Positions 1 to 9,781 of a DNA stretch of 64,000 bases are shown here, piece by piece. Under the pieces are notes generated by a model. That model worked only from the letters and a program-made list of their open reading frames with translations, made no database searches and was not told the DNA's origin. The first letter of the stretch is position 1; every line of letters starts with the position of its first letter. The translations under genes were made by a program, and so were the position numbers. Location of the stretch: assembly GCA_963727635.1 (NCBI GenBank), contig CAVSHP010000021.1, positions 186,001 through 250,000 on the forward strand, given 5' to 3'. This stretch comes from SZUA-36 sp963727635 (GTDB lineage Bacteria; Pseudomonadota; Gammaproteobacteria; Xanthomonadales; SZUA-36).

Positions 1-267
1 GCCCCTGCCTTTGACATGACGCACTCCTATAAGCCCGGCGAAGGATGGACACAGACACACCAGATGACGATCAACGGCAAACGCGATCATTTTACCCGGC
101 AGGATCTGATGAAGGTGGCCGAAACCAATGACCTGAAAAAGGCCGGAGAGGTTATCCAGGAAGTGTTGGAGGCCGTGGAGAAATGGCCAGCATTTGCTGC
201 TGAAGCGGGCGTTGGTGAAAATAAAATCGCCGCCATCAGCAAAGACCATCGCCTGGCTTTAAGCTGA
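1..267 (+). CDS. HipA-family kinase, C-terminal fragment
   Basis: The reading frame is open from the first base, so only about 88 C-terminal residues are present. The segment with FDMTHSYKPGEGWTQTHQM and INGKRDHFTRQDL matches the end of HipA-type serine/threonine kinases, the toxin half of HipBA modules, followed by the usual helical tail ending in WPAFAAEAGV. The kinase core and any hipB antitoxin lie outside the window. HipA proteins phosphorylate cytosolic targets such as glutamyl-tRNA synthetase; whether this one is a toxin cannot be judged from the tail. The frame is clean to the TGA. Confidence 0.7.
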   Translation, partial: APAFDMTHSYKPGEGWTQTHQMTINGKRDHFTRQDLMKVAETNDLKKAGEVIQEVLEAVEKWPAFAAEAGVGENKIAAISKDHRLALS

Positions 268-275
268 ACACGCAC

Positions 276-305
276 AAAAAAAGGTGCCGTGCGTGGCACG
301 GCACC
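276..305 (-). terminator. Hairpin with U-tract on the minus strand
   Basis: A perfect 10-bp stem (GGTGCCGTGC at 283-292, loop 293-295, GCACGGCACC at 296-305) is flanked on the left by seven A residues. Read on the minus strand this is a strong stem followed by a T tract. On the plus strand, the direction of the hipA-like gene, there is no T tract, so termination there would be weaker. Confidence 0.5.
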
Positions 306-398
306 CACTCCATTTACAGTTTTCCAGCCAGGGCCGGAAGCTGCACACGAGGAGAACAAATCCTGTGGATTGCGATCATGAATAATGCATCATGAAAC

Positions 399-437
399 CT
401 TAACCTGAGCTTAAAATTCATTTAAGCTCAGGTTAAG
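399..437. repeat. Perfect 17-bp inverted repeat upstream of the cytochrome gene
   Basis: CTTAACCTGAGCTTAAA at 399-415 is followed by a 5-base spacer and its exact reverse complement at 421-437. It ends 63 bases before the octaheme cytochrome start. It is AT-rich with only a short trailing T run, so it does not look like a standard terminator. A regulator binding site or an mRNA hairpin in the leader are both possible. Confidence 0.75.
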
Positions 438-500
438 TTTACCCTCGGTATCCTTGCGCCCGACGTGCTGAACTGACGTCGCAAACACGAGGAGATTTAA

Positions 501-2126
501 ATGAAAGCTAAACCCATGGCCGCATGGCATGCGGCCTTGTTCAATACGATTTTGTGTGTAGTTTTTGTAATGTCACTTCCGGCCATCACCCAGGCCAAAT
601 CAAGGGAAATCAACGGATTTGAGAAGACCGAACTGGTGTCCACCGGCGACTTCATCGAGTACGCGGCCATCCACGAGGTTGATATCCACGATCTGTTCTT
701 CAGCATGCGACCCTATGAAGGAACGCAGTCCTGCCTGATGTGCCATGAGAGTGAAGGTCAGGATATGTTGAAAACCGCGCATTTCAAATGGTCAGGTACG
801 GTTGAAAACATCGTCGGTCTTGAAGGACAGCAGCACGGCAAGAGCGACCTGATCAATAATTTCTGTATCGCGAATGCATCCAATGAACCCCGTTGCACAC
901 AGTGCCACGCCGGTTTTGGCTGGAGAGATGCAGGCTATGATTTCAACAATCCGCTCAACGTGGATTGCCTGGTCTGCCACGATCAGTCAGGCACTTATAT
1001 GAAAGGCGCCAAGACCGCGGGCCTGCCCGATCCAAGTGTCGATCTCCAACTGGTGGTGCGCAGCATCAGGGTTGGCAAGGAACCGACACGCAAGGCCTGC
1101 ATAGGCTGCCATGCCAATGCGGGTGGCGGTGACAACGTCAAGCATGGTGACCTGTCTACCGACCTGGTCGCGACGACACGCGAGTATGACGTGCACATGG
1201 GTACCGATGGCGCCAACCTGACCTGCGTTGCCTGCCATGCCGCGAATCATGATCCGGTAACCGGCGAAGTCAATCACGGCATCGCCGGTATGTCGTTGCA
1301 TTCGGTCAATGAAGGTGAAATGAGAGAGTGCAAGGACTGTCACGGCAACCGCGACAGGATACACGCCGGAACCTCTATCGAACCCCTGTTCGCCGAGGGA
1401 CTGCATGACAATCTGGCCTGCCAGGTCTGCCATATTCCGGCGATCGCACGTGCCATCTCCACGAAGACCGAATGGTATTGGTCGGATGCCGGCCAGAACA
1501 TCGACCCGATACCGATCGATCCCGCCACCGGCCGACCGACCTATGACAAGATGAAAGGCTCGTTTGTCTGGACCAACAACGTCCGGCCCACACTTCGTTA
1601 TTCAAACGGAAAGTGGAACCGTCCGGTGCTCGGATTTACCGACAAGTACACCTCCATTCCGATCGATCTCGGTTCACCCGTGGGCGATTACACCGATCCG
1701 AAAGCCATGATTTATCCATTCAAGCTGATGAAAGGCAACCAGGCGGTTGACCCGATCACAAAGACGATCCTGGTTCCCCACCTCTTTGGAACGCAGAGCG
1801 GGCCGAACCCCTACTGGGGTAAATACCAATGGCTGGGCGCACTGGAGGACGGCGCGGCTTATACCGGCCAGGATTTCAGTGGTACCTACTCATTTGAGCC
1901 GACCACCATGCTGCTTTCCGTGAACCACGAAATCGCACCCGCCGAAAAAGCGCTGGGTATGGGATCCAACTGTGGGGATTGCCACGCCAGCAAGCAAATC
2001 GACTGGTCCGCCCTCGGCTGGTCAGCCGATCCGTTTGATGGCGGAACACGCACCATCAGCATGCCTGCCCAGTCTGCGTCGGTGACCTGGAGACCGCCGC
2101 TCAAGGTCAAAAGGCGTCTGGACTAG
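501..2126 (+). CDS. Octaheme c-type cytochrome, tetrathionate-reductase (OTR) family
   Basis: A 541-residue secreted protein. A signal peptide covers about residues 1-32 (hydrophobic core, then PAITQA), and eight CXXCH haem sites begin at about C78, C132, C156, C200, C242, C277, C307 and C491. The motif order, the INNFCIANASNEPRC segment before haem 2 and the long haem-poor stretch (about 312-490) before the last haem match the octaheme tetrathionate reductase family. Shewanella OTR reduces tetrathionate and also nitrite and hydroxylamine in vitro; the substrate here is unknown. The start is set by GAGGAG seven bases upstream. The gene is monocistronic, between an inverted repeat and a strong terminator, with no visible quinol dehydrogenase partner. 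Not frameshifted. Confidence 0.88.
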   Translation: MKAKPMAAWHAALFNTILCVVFVMSLPAITQAKSREINGFEKTELVSTGDFIEYAAIHEVDIHDLFFSMRPYEGTQSCLMCHESEGQDMLKTAHFKWSGTVENIVGLEGQQHGKSDLINNFCIANASNEPRCTQCHAGFGWRDAGYDFNNPLNVDCLVCHDQSGTYMKGAKTAGLPDPSVDLQLVVRSIRVGKEPTRKACIGCHANAGGGDNVKHGDLSTDLVATTREYDVHMGTDGANLTCVACHAANHDPVTGEVNHGIAGMSLHSVNEGEMRECKDCHGNRDRIHAGTSIEPLFAEGLHDNLACQVCHIPAIARAISTKTEWYWSDAGQNIDPIPIDPATGRPTYDKMKGSFVWTNNVRPTLRYSNGKWNRPVLGFTDKYTSIPIDLGSPVGDYTDPKAMIYPFKLMKGNQAVDPITKTILVPHLFGTQSGPNPYWGKYQWLGALEDGAAYTGQDFSGTYSFEPTTMLLSVNHEIAPAEKALGMGSNCGDCHASKQIDWSALGWSADPFDGGTRTISMPAQSASVTWRPPLKVKRRLD

Positions 2127-2172
2127 CCAATTATCCCAAGAGCAGACTTCACACCCGATTGTGGAGTCAGTT

Positions 2173-2206
2173 CGGCCCGGGTTGCCAAACCCGGGCCGTT
2201 TTTTTT
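2173..2206 (+). terminator. Intrinsic terminator of the octaheme cytochrome gene
   Basis: A perfect 11-bp GC-rich stem (CGGCCCGGGTT at 2173-2183, AACCCGGGCCG at 2188-2198) with a 4-base loop is followed directly by eight T residues. It lies between the cytochrome stop and the end of the convergent gene. Confidence 0.9.
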
Positions 2207-2219
2207 GGGACTTCCCGGC

Positions 2220-3251
2220 TTATGGCGGCAAAACAGCCTGTGCCAGGTTATTGGTGTCGGTGCCAAACCACAGGCTGTTGCGGTCCGCGTCGTAGACCAT
2301 GTTGCGCACGGCGCCCGCACCGCTCGGGATCGGGGTCACGCTGAAGAAGGTCCCGGCCAGCGGGTCAAAACCTACCAGCAGGTTGGGGTTTGGCCAGGTT
2401 TCGACAAACCAGATCCGGCCATTCGCATCCGCCGCCATGGCATAGGGTCCGGACTGCTCGCCGGGGGTTTTCCACTCGGTGAACTCGCCGCTTGCAGGCT
2501 CGTAACGGCCGATATAGCCCTGGTCGTAATCGGCGTACCAGACGGCATCGTCAGGGGTGATGACAAGCCTGCGCAAACGCGCCTGTTCACGCGGCAGGTA
2601 GATCACACTCAATTCGAGGCTGGCGGGGTCGATGGTGGCCAGAGCGTTGGTGCCCAAAAGGGCAATCCACGGATGTCCCTTTGAATCCATCTTGATACCG
2701 TAGGGCCGGGCCTGCTCGGTCTGCATGGGAACCAGGTCGACCTCGCCACTCTTCTTGTTCAGGCGGCCAACGTAATTACTCCACTGCATGGTGAACCAGA
2801 TTTCATCTTTACCGGAAAACACCATCGTGTGCGGGTCGCGGGCGCTATCATCGGGCATGTTGAAGCGGGTCAATTCACCGGTGGTGTAATTCATCCGGCC
2901 GATAAACGCCTGCCGGTTGCCGGCGATCCACAAGGTCCCATCCCGATCGATAATCAGGTTATGCGGACCGGTGCCGGGCGGCAGGTCCTTGCGTCTGAAC
3001 TCCGCTGTCGCAGGATCAAACCGGGCAGCGTAGTCACCGCCCTGGCCGACCAGCCAGATCACCCCGTTGGGGGCGACATCCGGGTCGCGGGGACGGGTGT
3101 CTTTCCACGGCACCGGCCATTCGGTGATCTCCACCTGCAGCGGGTTTTCAACGATCGGATTGACCGTGACCTCATCTTCTTCAACAGGCATTTGAGCCAT
3201 CGCAGTGGCGGCAAAAAGTGTCAGTATTGAAATAAACGGGTATTTACACAT
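2220..3251 (-). CDS. Secreted Vgb-like (streptogramin lyase-type) beta-propeller
   Basis: A 343-residue protein with an N-terminal signal peptide (FISILTLFAATAMA) and then repeated blades of the kind G-x-I/L-W-x-T/V-...-G-R/F-D-P (for example RDGTLWIAGN, GHPWIALLGTN, DDAVWYADYDQG, GRIWFVETWPN). This pattern is typical of the Vgb/SMP-30-like seven-bladed propeller family. Virginiamycin B lyase linearises streptogramin B, but most family members are periplasmic proteins of unknown role and I cannot assign a substrate. It converges on the octaheme cytochrome gene and has no operon partner. Confidence 0.7.
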   Translation of the reverse strand: MCKYPFISILTLFAATAMAQMPVEEDEVTVNPIVENPLQVEITEWPVPWKDTRPRDPDVAPNGVIWLVGQGGDYAARFDPATAEFRRKDLPPGTGPHNLIIDRDGTLWIAGNRQAFIGRMNYTTGELTRFNMPDDSARDPHTMVFSGKDEIWFTMQWSNYVGRLNKKSGEVDLVPMQTEQARPYGIKMDSKGHPWIALLGTNALATIDPASLELSVIYLPREQARLRRLVITPDDAVWYADYDQGYIGRYEPASGEFTEWKTPGEQSGPYAMAADANGRIWFVETWPNPNLLVGFDPLAGTFFSVTPIPSGAGAVRNMVYDADRNSLWFGTDTNNLAQAVLPP

Positions 3252-3611
3252 AGCTTTTGCCTGTTATCGCATCCATGGTTTCGGGGTAATGGATTTTATC
3301 CATGAATAAACCATAACGCACAAATGATTAAAACACAGCTGCCAACATTACTTCATCTGAATTTAGCCTCCCTGTGTTATCTGCGTGGGCGCCGGCCGCA
3401 CACCCCCGGCTATGCGGATTTTCTTACAGCATTGGTTTCTGATACCCACCCCAGCGCCCCCCGTGTAGATGAAACAGAAATCACCCTTTATACCGGCTTG
3501 GGCAAAAACTATGCGGGACAGCAGTATGCGGCTACTGTTTGCAAAAGCGGGCGGAGGTTATAATGCCGGTTTGCGCGGCCAATATAGCCGCGATCCGATA
3601 GCGGGAAACTT
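3252..3611. other. Intergenic region between the propeller gene and slyD-like gene
   Basis: 360 bases serving as the divergent leader of the two flanking genes. A 79-codon frame at 3324-3563 has no recognisable similarity, signal or convincing ribosome site, so I do not call it. No clear promoter or structured RNA was identified. Confidence 0.5.
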
Positions 3612-4094
3612 ATGATTGCTGAAAAAGACAAGGTCGTAACCTTTCATTACACGTTAAAAAATGCCGCGGGTGAGCAGATGGAATCTTCCCGTGATAAAGA
3701 TCCGATGACCTACCTGCACGGGGCGAACAACATCATCGCCGGGCTTGAGAAAGCCATGGAAGGACACGCGGTCAAGGATGAGTTCAGCGTCACCGTTGAA
3801 CCGGAAGAAGCCTATGGTCTGAGGAATGAAGCAAACGTCCAGAGGGTTTCGTTGAAGCGTCTTAAAGGTATCGGAAAACTTTCCCCCGGACAGGTGCTAA
3901 ATTTACAGACCAATAAAGGTCCGGTCCAGGTAACGGTTTTGAAAGTCGGCCGCTTCAATATCGATGTCGATGGAAACCACCCGCTTGCCGGCAAATCGCT
4001 GACCTTTGATGTTGAGATAACCGACATCCGTGACGCCAGCGAAGAGGAACTCACCCACCGCCACGTACACGGTCCGGGCGGTCATCATCACTAG
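3612..4094 (+). CDS. slyD: FKBP-type peptidyl-prolyl isomerase, SlyD-like
   Basis: A 160-residue cytosolic protein with the SlyD arrangement. A split FKBP domain (KVVTFHYTLKNAAGEQMESS near the N-terminus, then LAGKSLTFDVEITDI near residue 130) encloses the insert-in-flap chaperone domain at about residues 70-120. The N-terminal loop carries LHGANNIIAGLEKAMEGH and EPEEAYG, both family hallmarks. The C-terminal tail is short but His-rich (HRHVHGPGGHHH), consistent with the nickel-binding tail of SlyD, though shorter than in E. coli. It would catalyse proline isomerisation and bind metal. No operon partner. Confidence 0.88.
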   Translation: MIAEKDKVVTFHYTLKNAAGEQMESSRDKDPMTYLHGANNIIAGLEKAMEGHAVKDEFSVTVEPEEAYGLRNEANVQRVSLKRLKGIGKLSPGQVLNLQTNKGPVQVTVLKVGRFNIDVDGNHPLAGKSLTFDVEITDIRDASEEELTHRHVHGPGGHHH

Positions 4095-4153
4095 GTCCTG
4101 GTGACGCAACTCGATAAAGATTAGCAATTTTCAGGGCGGAGATGAAGTCCGCT

Positions 4154-5937
4154 CTACGCTCCGGCGCCTGCCTGTACCCGCCAAAGCCCGGCATACAAAC
4201 CATCAATTGCCACCAGTTCCGCATGGTTGCCGGTTTCGATGATACGACCCTGGTCGAGTACATAAATCCGGTCGGCTGAAACGATCGTCGACAGGCGATG
4301 TGCAACCACCAGTGTCGTCCGGCCTTGGGTAATGACCTGCATGGAACGCTGGATGGCGGCTTCGGTTTCGTTATCCACTGCGGAGGTCGCCTCATCCAGA
4401 ATCAGCACGGGCGGGTCTTTCAGCACCGCGCGGGCGATGGAAACGCGTTGTCTTTGACCACCGGACAATTTCTGCCCGCGTTCACCGACGATGGTGTCGT
4501 AGCCCTCGGGCAACTGCAAAATAAAGTCATGCGCCTCTGCCGCTTTGGCCGCGGCTTCTATATCGGCCCGATCCGCACCCGGGCGGCCATAGGCGATATT
4601 TTCGGCGACACTGCCGTGGAACAGGAAGACATCCTGGCTGACCAGGCCAAAGGCCCTGCGCAGGTCGGGGGTCCTGAGTTGGCTCAGGTCGGTGCCATCG
4701 AGTTTGATGCAACCGCTGGTGGGTGAATAAAAACGCAACAGCAGTTTCATCAGCGTGCTCTTGCCGGAACCGGTCTGACCGACTACGGCAATGGTTTCGC
4801 CCGGGGCGATGACCATGTTGACTTCACGCAGTACCACGGCGCCACTTGAATAGGCAAAGTCGACGTTTTCAAACCTCAGTTCACCCTTGACCTGCCCGAG
4901 CGGCAGCGCCGTTGATCCGCTGCGGGTTTTCACCGGAACTTCGATCAGGTTGAGGATACGGCGGGTGGACGCCATGGCCCGTTCGAACAGGTCGACCGTC
5001 TCCGCCAGGCGTGTCAACGGCCACAACAATCGCTGGGTCAGGAATACCAGCACGCTGTAGGCGCCCGCGTTCAGTTGCCCGTCCAGTGTCAGTTTGCCAC
5101 CGTAGATCAGGGTTGCGACAAAGCCGGCGAGGATGGCCATGCGGATGATCGGGATAAACGCCGAACTGACACGTATGGCGCCGCGGTTGGCAGCGACATA
5201 TTCCCTGCTCTCCTGGTTCAGTTTTTCGAGCTCATGTTTCTCGCGGGTAAAACTCTTGATGGTGGCGATACCCGAAATGTTGTTGGCGAGACGGGTGCTG
5301 AGCAAGCCGACTTTCTCGCGCACCTTGGCGTACAGGGGTTGCGCCCGGCGCTGAAACCAGAAGGCGCCGAGCAGGATGACCGGCACGGGTGTGAAAGCCA
5401 TCAGGGCGATTTTGGGTGACACGTAGAAAAACACCGCGCCGACGGCGATGACCGACGTAACCACCTGGATCAGGGCATTGGCGCCGCCATCGAGGAACCG
5501 TTCCAGTTGATTGACGTCGTCATTCAGGATCGCCACCAGTCCGCCGGTGGAAGTGTCTTCGAACCACGCCATGTCCAGATCCTGCACGTGGCCGTAGGCA
5601 TCCATCCTCAGATCGTGCTGCAGGCTTTGTGACAGGTTGCGCCACAGGATCAGTAACAGGAATTCGAACAGGGACTCGAGAGCCCAGACCAGGATCGTGA
5701 TGGCACCGAGGAAAAGCATCTGGTGAAACGGATCGTGAAATACCGAAGGTCAGCAACAAAGGACTGACGCTGTCGCACCACGACATCGATGGCCATGCCG
5801 ATCAGGATTTCCGGCATGACGTCGAATAGCTTGTTCATTACCGAACACAACGACGCCAGCCAGACCTGCCTGCGGTGTCCGCCCGCATAGCGTATCAGGC
5901 GCATAAGTACGCTGGCTGAAGAGGAAATTTCTGTCAT
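4154..5937 (-). CDS. ABC exporter, fused permease/ATPase (one frameshift)
   Basis: A half-transporter of about 594 residues in an MsbA/multidrug-like family. The N-terminal part starts MTEISSSASVLM at 5937 and runs to about 5745, where the frame shifts. It resumes with FHDPFHQMLFLGAITILVWALE and is then uninterrupted to the stop. Six membrane segments precede an ABC domain with Walker A GQTGSGKST, signature LSGGQRQR, Walker B VLILDEATSAVD and the H-loop AHRLST. The family normally forms homodimers exporting lipids or drugs. The start lies 10 bases after the end of the threonine synthase gene, suggesting co-transcription. The single shift looks like an indel error because both sides match the family. 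Confidence 0.82.
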
Positions 5938-5947
5938 CTGTCGGGCT

Positions 5948-7197
5948 TTAGAGCAAATGCCGCAAGTCGGGAAGGTATTTTTCCAGTGAACCGGTGTTAA
6001 AAGCCACCACTTTTTCGCCTGCTTTGATCAGTCCGTCTTCGAGCAGTCGTGGCAGTGCAGCCAGGCAGGCCGCGCCTTCCGGGCAAATCCACCAGCCTTT
6101 GTCCTTCCAGACGTCGCTGAGTGCACGATGCAGGTCATGCTCGGCGACGCCAATGGCTGAACCGCCGGATTCGCGGATGATTTCCAGTACCTTGAAATGG
6201 CCGACACCCCCTGGAACGTTGACGCCATAGGCCAGGGTCTCACCGGCTTCAACCGGCGCGACCTCGGTGGCGCCGCTTGTAAAGGCATTGACCAGTGGCT
6301 GCGTGTTTTCACTTTGTACGCAGATCATTCTTGGCCGGCGCCCGCCGATCAGGCCCAGTCGATTCCAGTTCATTCCAGGCCTTCCACATCCCCAGTACGC
6401 CGGTGCCGCCGCCGGTCGGGTAAATGACCACGTCGGGCAGACTCCAGGCGCCCCCGGTTTCTCCGGGTTCCGCCAGTTCCAGGCCCAGGGTCTTTTTACC
6501 ATCGATACGCCAGCCGGGTTCCTGGAAGGTGGCCACGCTGAAATAGCCCTTGTCCAGCCACTTTTCCTTCAGCAGGGCGCCGGCTTCGCGGATCGTGCCG
6601 GTGACCAGTTCGAGATTGAATCTTTCCGAATGGCTGGCCAGCGCGGCGACCCTGCCCAGTATCGGCATCGGGGTATTGTCCGGCATGGCCACGACCGCCT
6701 GCATGCCCGCGGCGTAGGCGTATTCGCACAGGCAGTCGCCCGCATTGCCCTGGGTTGGTACGGCCAGCTTTTTGATACCGGCCTTGTGCGCCATGGAGAT
6801 GGTCATGGCCATGCCGCGGTCCTTGAAACTCTGGGTGGGGTTGGCGCCAAAGCCGGCGTGCGCCTTGCCTTCATCCTTTACCAGCAAAGTAAAGCCGAGC
6901 TTCTCTTGCCAGCGGATGATCGTTGTAATCGAGCAGCGGTGTATGGCCTTCACCCAGATTGAAAATGTGTGGCTGGTCATCCGGGATTATTGATATCCAG
7001 CGGCAACAGGCCGCCGAAGCGCCACATGTCATTGCGTTCGGGCCGGTACCAGGATTGCCCCGGTTGTTCGGCCGCCAGGCGTTCCAGATCCATGACGATT
7101 TCGACCGGGCTGGCATCCACCGGGCACAGATTCATGACCTTGTCGGCAGGGTACGCGCACCGCAGCGGATGCATCGTAAATGTGAAATAAGACTCAT
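5948..7197 (-). CDS. thrC: Threonine synthase-like PLP enzyme (four frameshifts)
   Basis: Reconstructed to about 416 residues from ATG at 7197. Successive pieces in different frames give MSLISHLRCIRCGA, then NLCPVDASPVEIVMDLERL, then PHIFNLGEGHTPLLDYND, then NPTQSFKDRGMAMTISMA (the Lys in FKDRG is the expected PLP lysine) and IYPTGGGTGVLGMW (phosphate-binding loop). It ends FNTGSLEKYLP. Threonine synthase converts O-phosphohomoserine to threonine in the cytosol. The N-terminal CxxC region is zinc-ribbon-like, as in one bacterial/archaeal thrC type. Frame changes lie near 7155, 6980, 6915 and 6358. All motifs persist after each shift, so sequencing indels are more likely than decay. The ABC exporter follows after 10 bases. 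Confidence 0.78.
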
Positions 7198-7537
7198 GGT
7201 ATTGGCCACCCGGGAATAGTTTAGGCAGTTTAAATGGTTCGCACCGGACGCGCCATGTACATTAAGTTTGGTCATCCATGACGGATTGCGGGCTTGGGGG
7301 ACAAGCAAGGTACCCGCGCCCGGTGCGAGGTTAAAGGTTAACAATACTGGCGGGAAATTCCTACAAAAAATACAAAAGTAAAATAAATGCATATATTTGC
7401 CATTCCAGGACCAACCCGAGCCCTATTTACGTGGCACGTCGGAATTTAATCCAGGTTAATGACGTCTTAATATTGCCTTAAGATTGCCCGTTATAGTGAG
7501 GCTTTAATCTCGAAATCATTTCAACGGAGACGCATAC
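7198..7537. other. Divergent intergenic region, thrC-like / HAF protein
   Basis: 340 bases between two divergent genes, AT-rich near 7365-7400, expected to hold both promoters. GGAG sits eight bases before the ATG at 7538. No coding frame or structured RNA stands out. Confidence 0.45.
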
Positions 7538-8869
7538 ATGAATGGAATTTGCACAAAATTACCCGCAATTTGCAGCCTTGGCGCGGCCTTAACGCTTACC
7601 CTGGTTTTTGGCGTTTTGTCCGGTCCGGTAGTCGCGGCCGATCCCAGGTCGTCGATCTCGGCGCCAATGTGACTCCACTGGATATCAACGCATCCCGTGT
7701 CATGGTCGGCACACGAAATACCGATCAGTATCCCAATACTGCCTTCCGCTGGACACCGGGGTCCGGTTTTGAAGATCTGGACGGCACTTCGGCAAATGCA
7801 ATTAACGATACCGGCACGATTGCGGGAAGCACATTGACCGGGGCCTTCGTACTCGATGGCAACAGTATGAAAAGCTGGGATGAGCAAACCGCTTATGGCA
7901 TCAACGAAGCGGGTAACGTAGCAGGCAGCCAGGCGGGGAACAACCCCTACCGCACAACGTCCATCCCTTACAATCCGGCTGTGCTTGAGGGAACGCGCTG
8001 GACCGTGATGGATATCGCGCTGGTTTACCCGCGTGGTTCCCGGCAGGGTGTTTATGCGGACATTTATACCCTGGTGGATATCAACGATGCCGGATACACG
8101 GTCGGTAGTCGCCGGCGTTATGGCTTGGCAGGTTCATCGGCAATACTGATTGCGCCGCCTTACAGTGGTATTAAAAGCGGCGCCGATGTCACCTACCTGC
8201 CTACCGGGGGTGTTGCCAGTGCCATCAATAACCAGAATCTGGTCGTCGGCACCAGCGCTTCCAGTTCGGGTAACCCCGCATACGCGTTTCTTTATGACGG
8301 CGTGGATGTGATCAACCTGGGTACACTCGCCAGCGGATCAAGCAGCGGCGCTTACGATATCAATGATTATAACCAGATCGTCGGCGCTTCGCAGACCATC
8401 AACGGCTATCATGCCTTTATTTGGGATGCTGCAAGCGGCATGCACGATCTGAATGACCTCGTTGCTGCAAGCGAGCTGGGTATTCGTCTCTGCAAGCGCG
8501 ATCAATGACGCCGGAGACATCGTCGGTACAGGCTTGTTAAATGGTCAGTCACATGGCTTTTTACTGACCAATGATCTGCCTCCGGAAATCCCGAATCAAC
8601 CACCGGTAGCGGTCGCCACATCGGATGTGAGCAATGGAAAGAGACCACTTCCGGTGGCATTTAACAGTGACGGTTCAGCTGACCCGGATGGCGCGATCGT
8701 TGCGTATGCCTGGGACTTTGGCGACGGTATAGGCAGCAGTACCGAGGCCAATCCAACCTACACCTATACCGCAGCCGGAAATTACATTGCCGTACTGACC
8801 GTGACCGATGATGGCGGCTTGACCGCCACGGCGAGCGTGGACATAACCGTCAGGAAGGCTAAGAGGTAA
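7538..8869 (+). CDS. Secreted HAF-repeat/PKD-domain protein (two frameshifts)
   Basis: About 443 residues once two frame changes (near 7640 and 8485) are repaired. A signal peptide (SLGAALTLTLVFGVLSGPVVAA) is followed by repeated units containing AYDINDYNQIVGASQ- and HAFIWD-like strings, which define the bacterial extracellular HAF-type repeats, a propeller-like family of unknown function. A C-terminal PKD domain covers roughly the last 85 residues (YAWDFGDGIGSSTEANPTYTY, then YIAVLTVTDDGG). PKD domains are immunoglobulin-like and common in surface proteins of aquatic bacteria. No catalytic residues are apparent; it is most likely adhesive or structural. A strong terminator follows. Confidence 0.72.
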
Positions 8870-8895
8870 GCAGGTCAATTGTTTGCAAGCTCATT

Positions 8896-8922
8896 AAGGC
8901 GCTGTTTCAGCGCCTTTTTTTT
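8896..8922 (+). terminator. Intrinsic terminator after the HAF/PKD gene
   Basis: An AAGGCGC...GCGCCTT stem (8896-8902 and 8910-8916) with a 7-base loop is followed by a run of T residues. It ends just before the stop of the convergent pirin gene. Confidence 0.85.
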
Positions 8923-8926
8923 GTTT

Positions 8927-9781
8927 CTAGAATCTTCCGCCCTGGTAATCTTCAAATGCCTGTTGGAGTTCTTCCCGGGTGTTCATGACAAACGGTCCAC
9001 CGCGGGCGATTGGTTCACCCAGCGGTTGTCCTGATACCAGCAGGAAGCGGGTCTTTCTTTCCTCCGCCATGACCGCGACATGATCGCCGGCACCCAGTAT
9101 CCCAAGGTTCCGTTGGCCCAGCAGTTTCCGGTTGCCGCCAACCAGCAGTCCCCCTTCAATGACAAAGATGAAGGTGTTGCTGCCGGCGGCGACGGTCTGT
9201 TCAAAGCTCTGGCCCGCGGGCAGCGTGATATCCATGTAGACCGGATTGACGTAACTGTTCTCCACGGGTCCCCGCGTGCCCTCGTCGGTGGTGCCGGAAA
9301 TCACCCGGATAGTGGTGCCATTGGCACGCGTCTCGAGCGGGACTTTGGCAGGCGGGAACTCCTGGTAACCCGGGCTGGACATCTTGGCCAAAGCAGGCAG
9401 GTTGACCCACAACTGGAAGCCCATCAACAGGCCGTCCTCCTGCTCGGGCATTTCCGAATGTACGATACCCCGGCCCGCGGTCATCCACTGTACACCGCCC
9501 GGCTCGATCACACCTTCGTTGCCGGCGTTGTCCTTGTGCCGCATACGGCCTGCCAGCAGGTAGGTGACGGTTTCGAACCCGCGGTGCGGATGGCTCGGAA
9601 AACCGCCGATGTAGTCATCCGGACGATCCGATTCAAAGGCATCGAGCAACAGGAAAGGGTCCAGCACATTCAGCGCCTGGGTGCCGATGATGCGTGTCAG
9701 TTTGACTCCGGCGCCGTCTGAAGCCGGCTGACCCGCGGTTGTAGTCTGTAGCTCCCTGACCTGATGCTGTGTGCTGTTCAC
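8927..9781 (-). CDS. Pirin-family protein
   Basis: A 284-residue bicupin. The N-terminal cupin carries the metal-site motif HPHRGFETVTYLL, with further ligands expected in the GRGIVHSEMPEQE segment. WMTAGRGIVHSE and the C-terminal EELQQAFEDYQGGRF are pirin hallmarks. Bacterial pirins are cytosolic iron proteins; some are quercetinases and others modulate central metabolism, so no reaction is assigned. The start is GTG, overlapping the stop of the upstream doxX-like gene by four bases (GTGA), which implies translational coupling. The pair diverges from a LysR regulator. Confidence 0.9.
   Translation of the reverse strand: MNSTQHQVRELQTTTAGQPASDGAGVKLTRIIGTQALNVLDPFLLLDAFESDRPDDYIGGFPSHPHRGFETVTYLLAGRMRHKDNAGNEGVIEPGGVQWMTAGRGIVHSEMPEQEDGLLMGFQLWVNLPALAKMSSPGYQEFPPAKVPLETRANGTTIRVISGTTDEGTRGPVENSYVNPVYMDITLPAGQSFEQTVAAGSNTFIFVIEGGLLVGGNRKLLGQRNLGILGAGDHVAVMAEERKTRFLLVSGQPLGEPIARGGPFVMNTREELQQAFEDYQGGRF

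Noticed and set aside
399..437. Terminator of the hipA-like gene
   Set aside because: AT-rich stem and no adjacent T tract. The GC hairpin at 283-305 is a better candidate, though its T tract is on the minus strand.
3324..3563. 79-codon plus-strand frame upstream of the SlyD-like gene
   Set aside because: No ribosome site, signal, membrane segment or family resemblance, and unusual composition. Probably non-coding leader.
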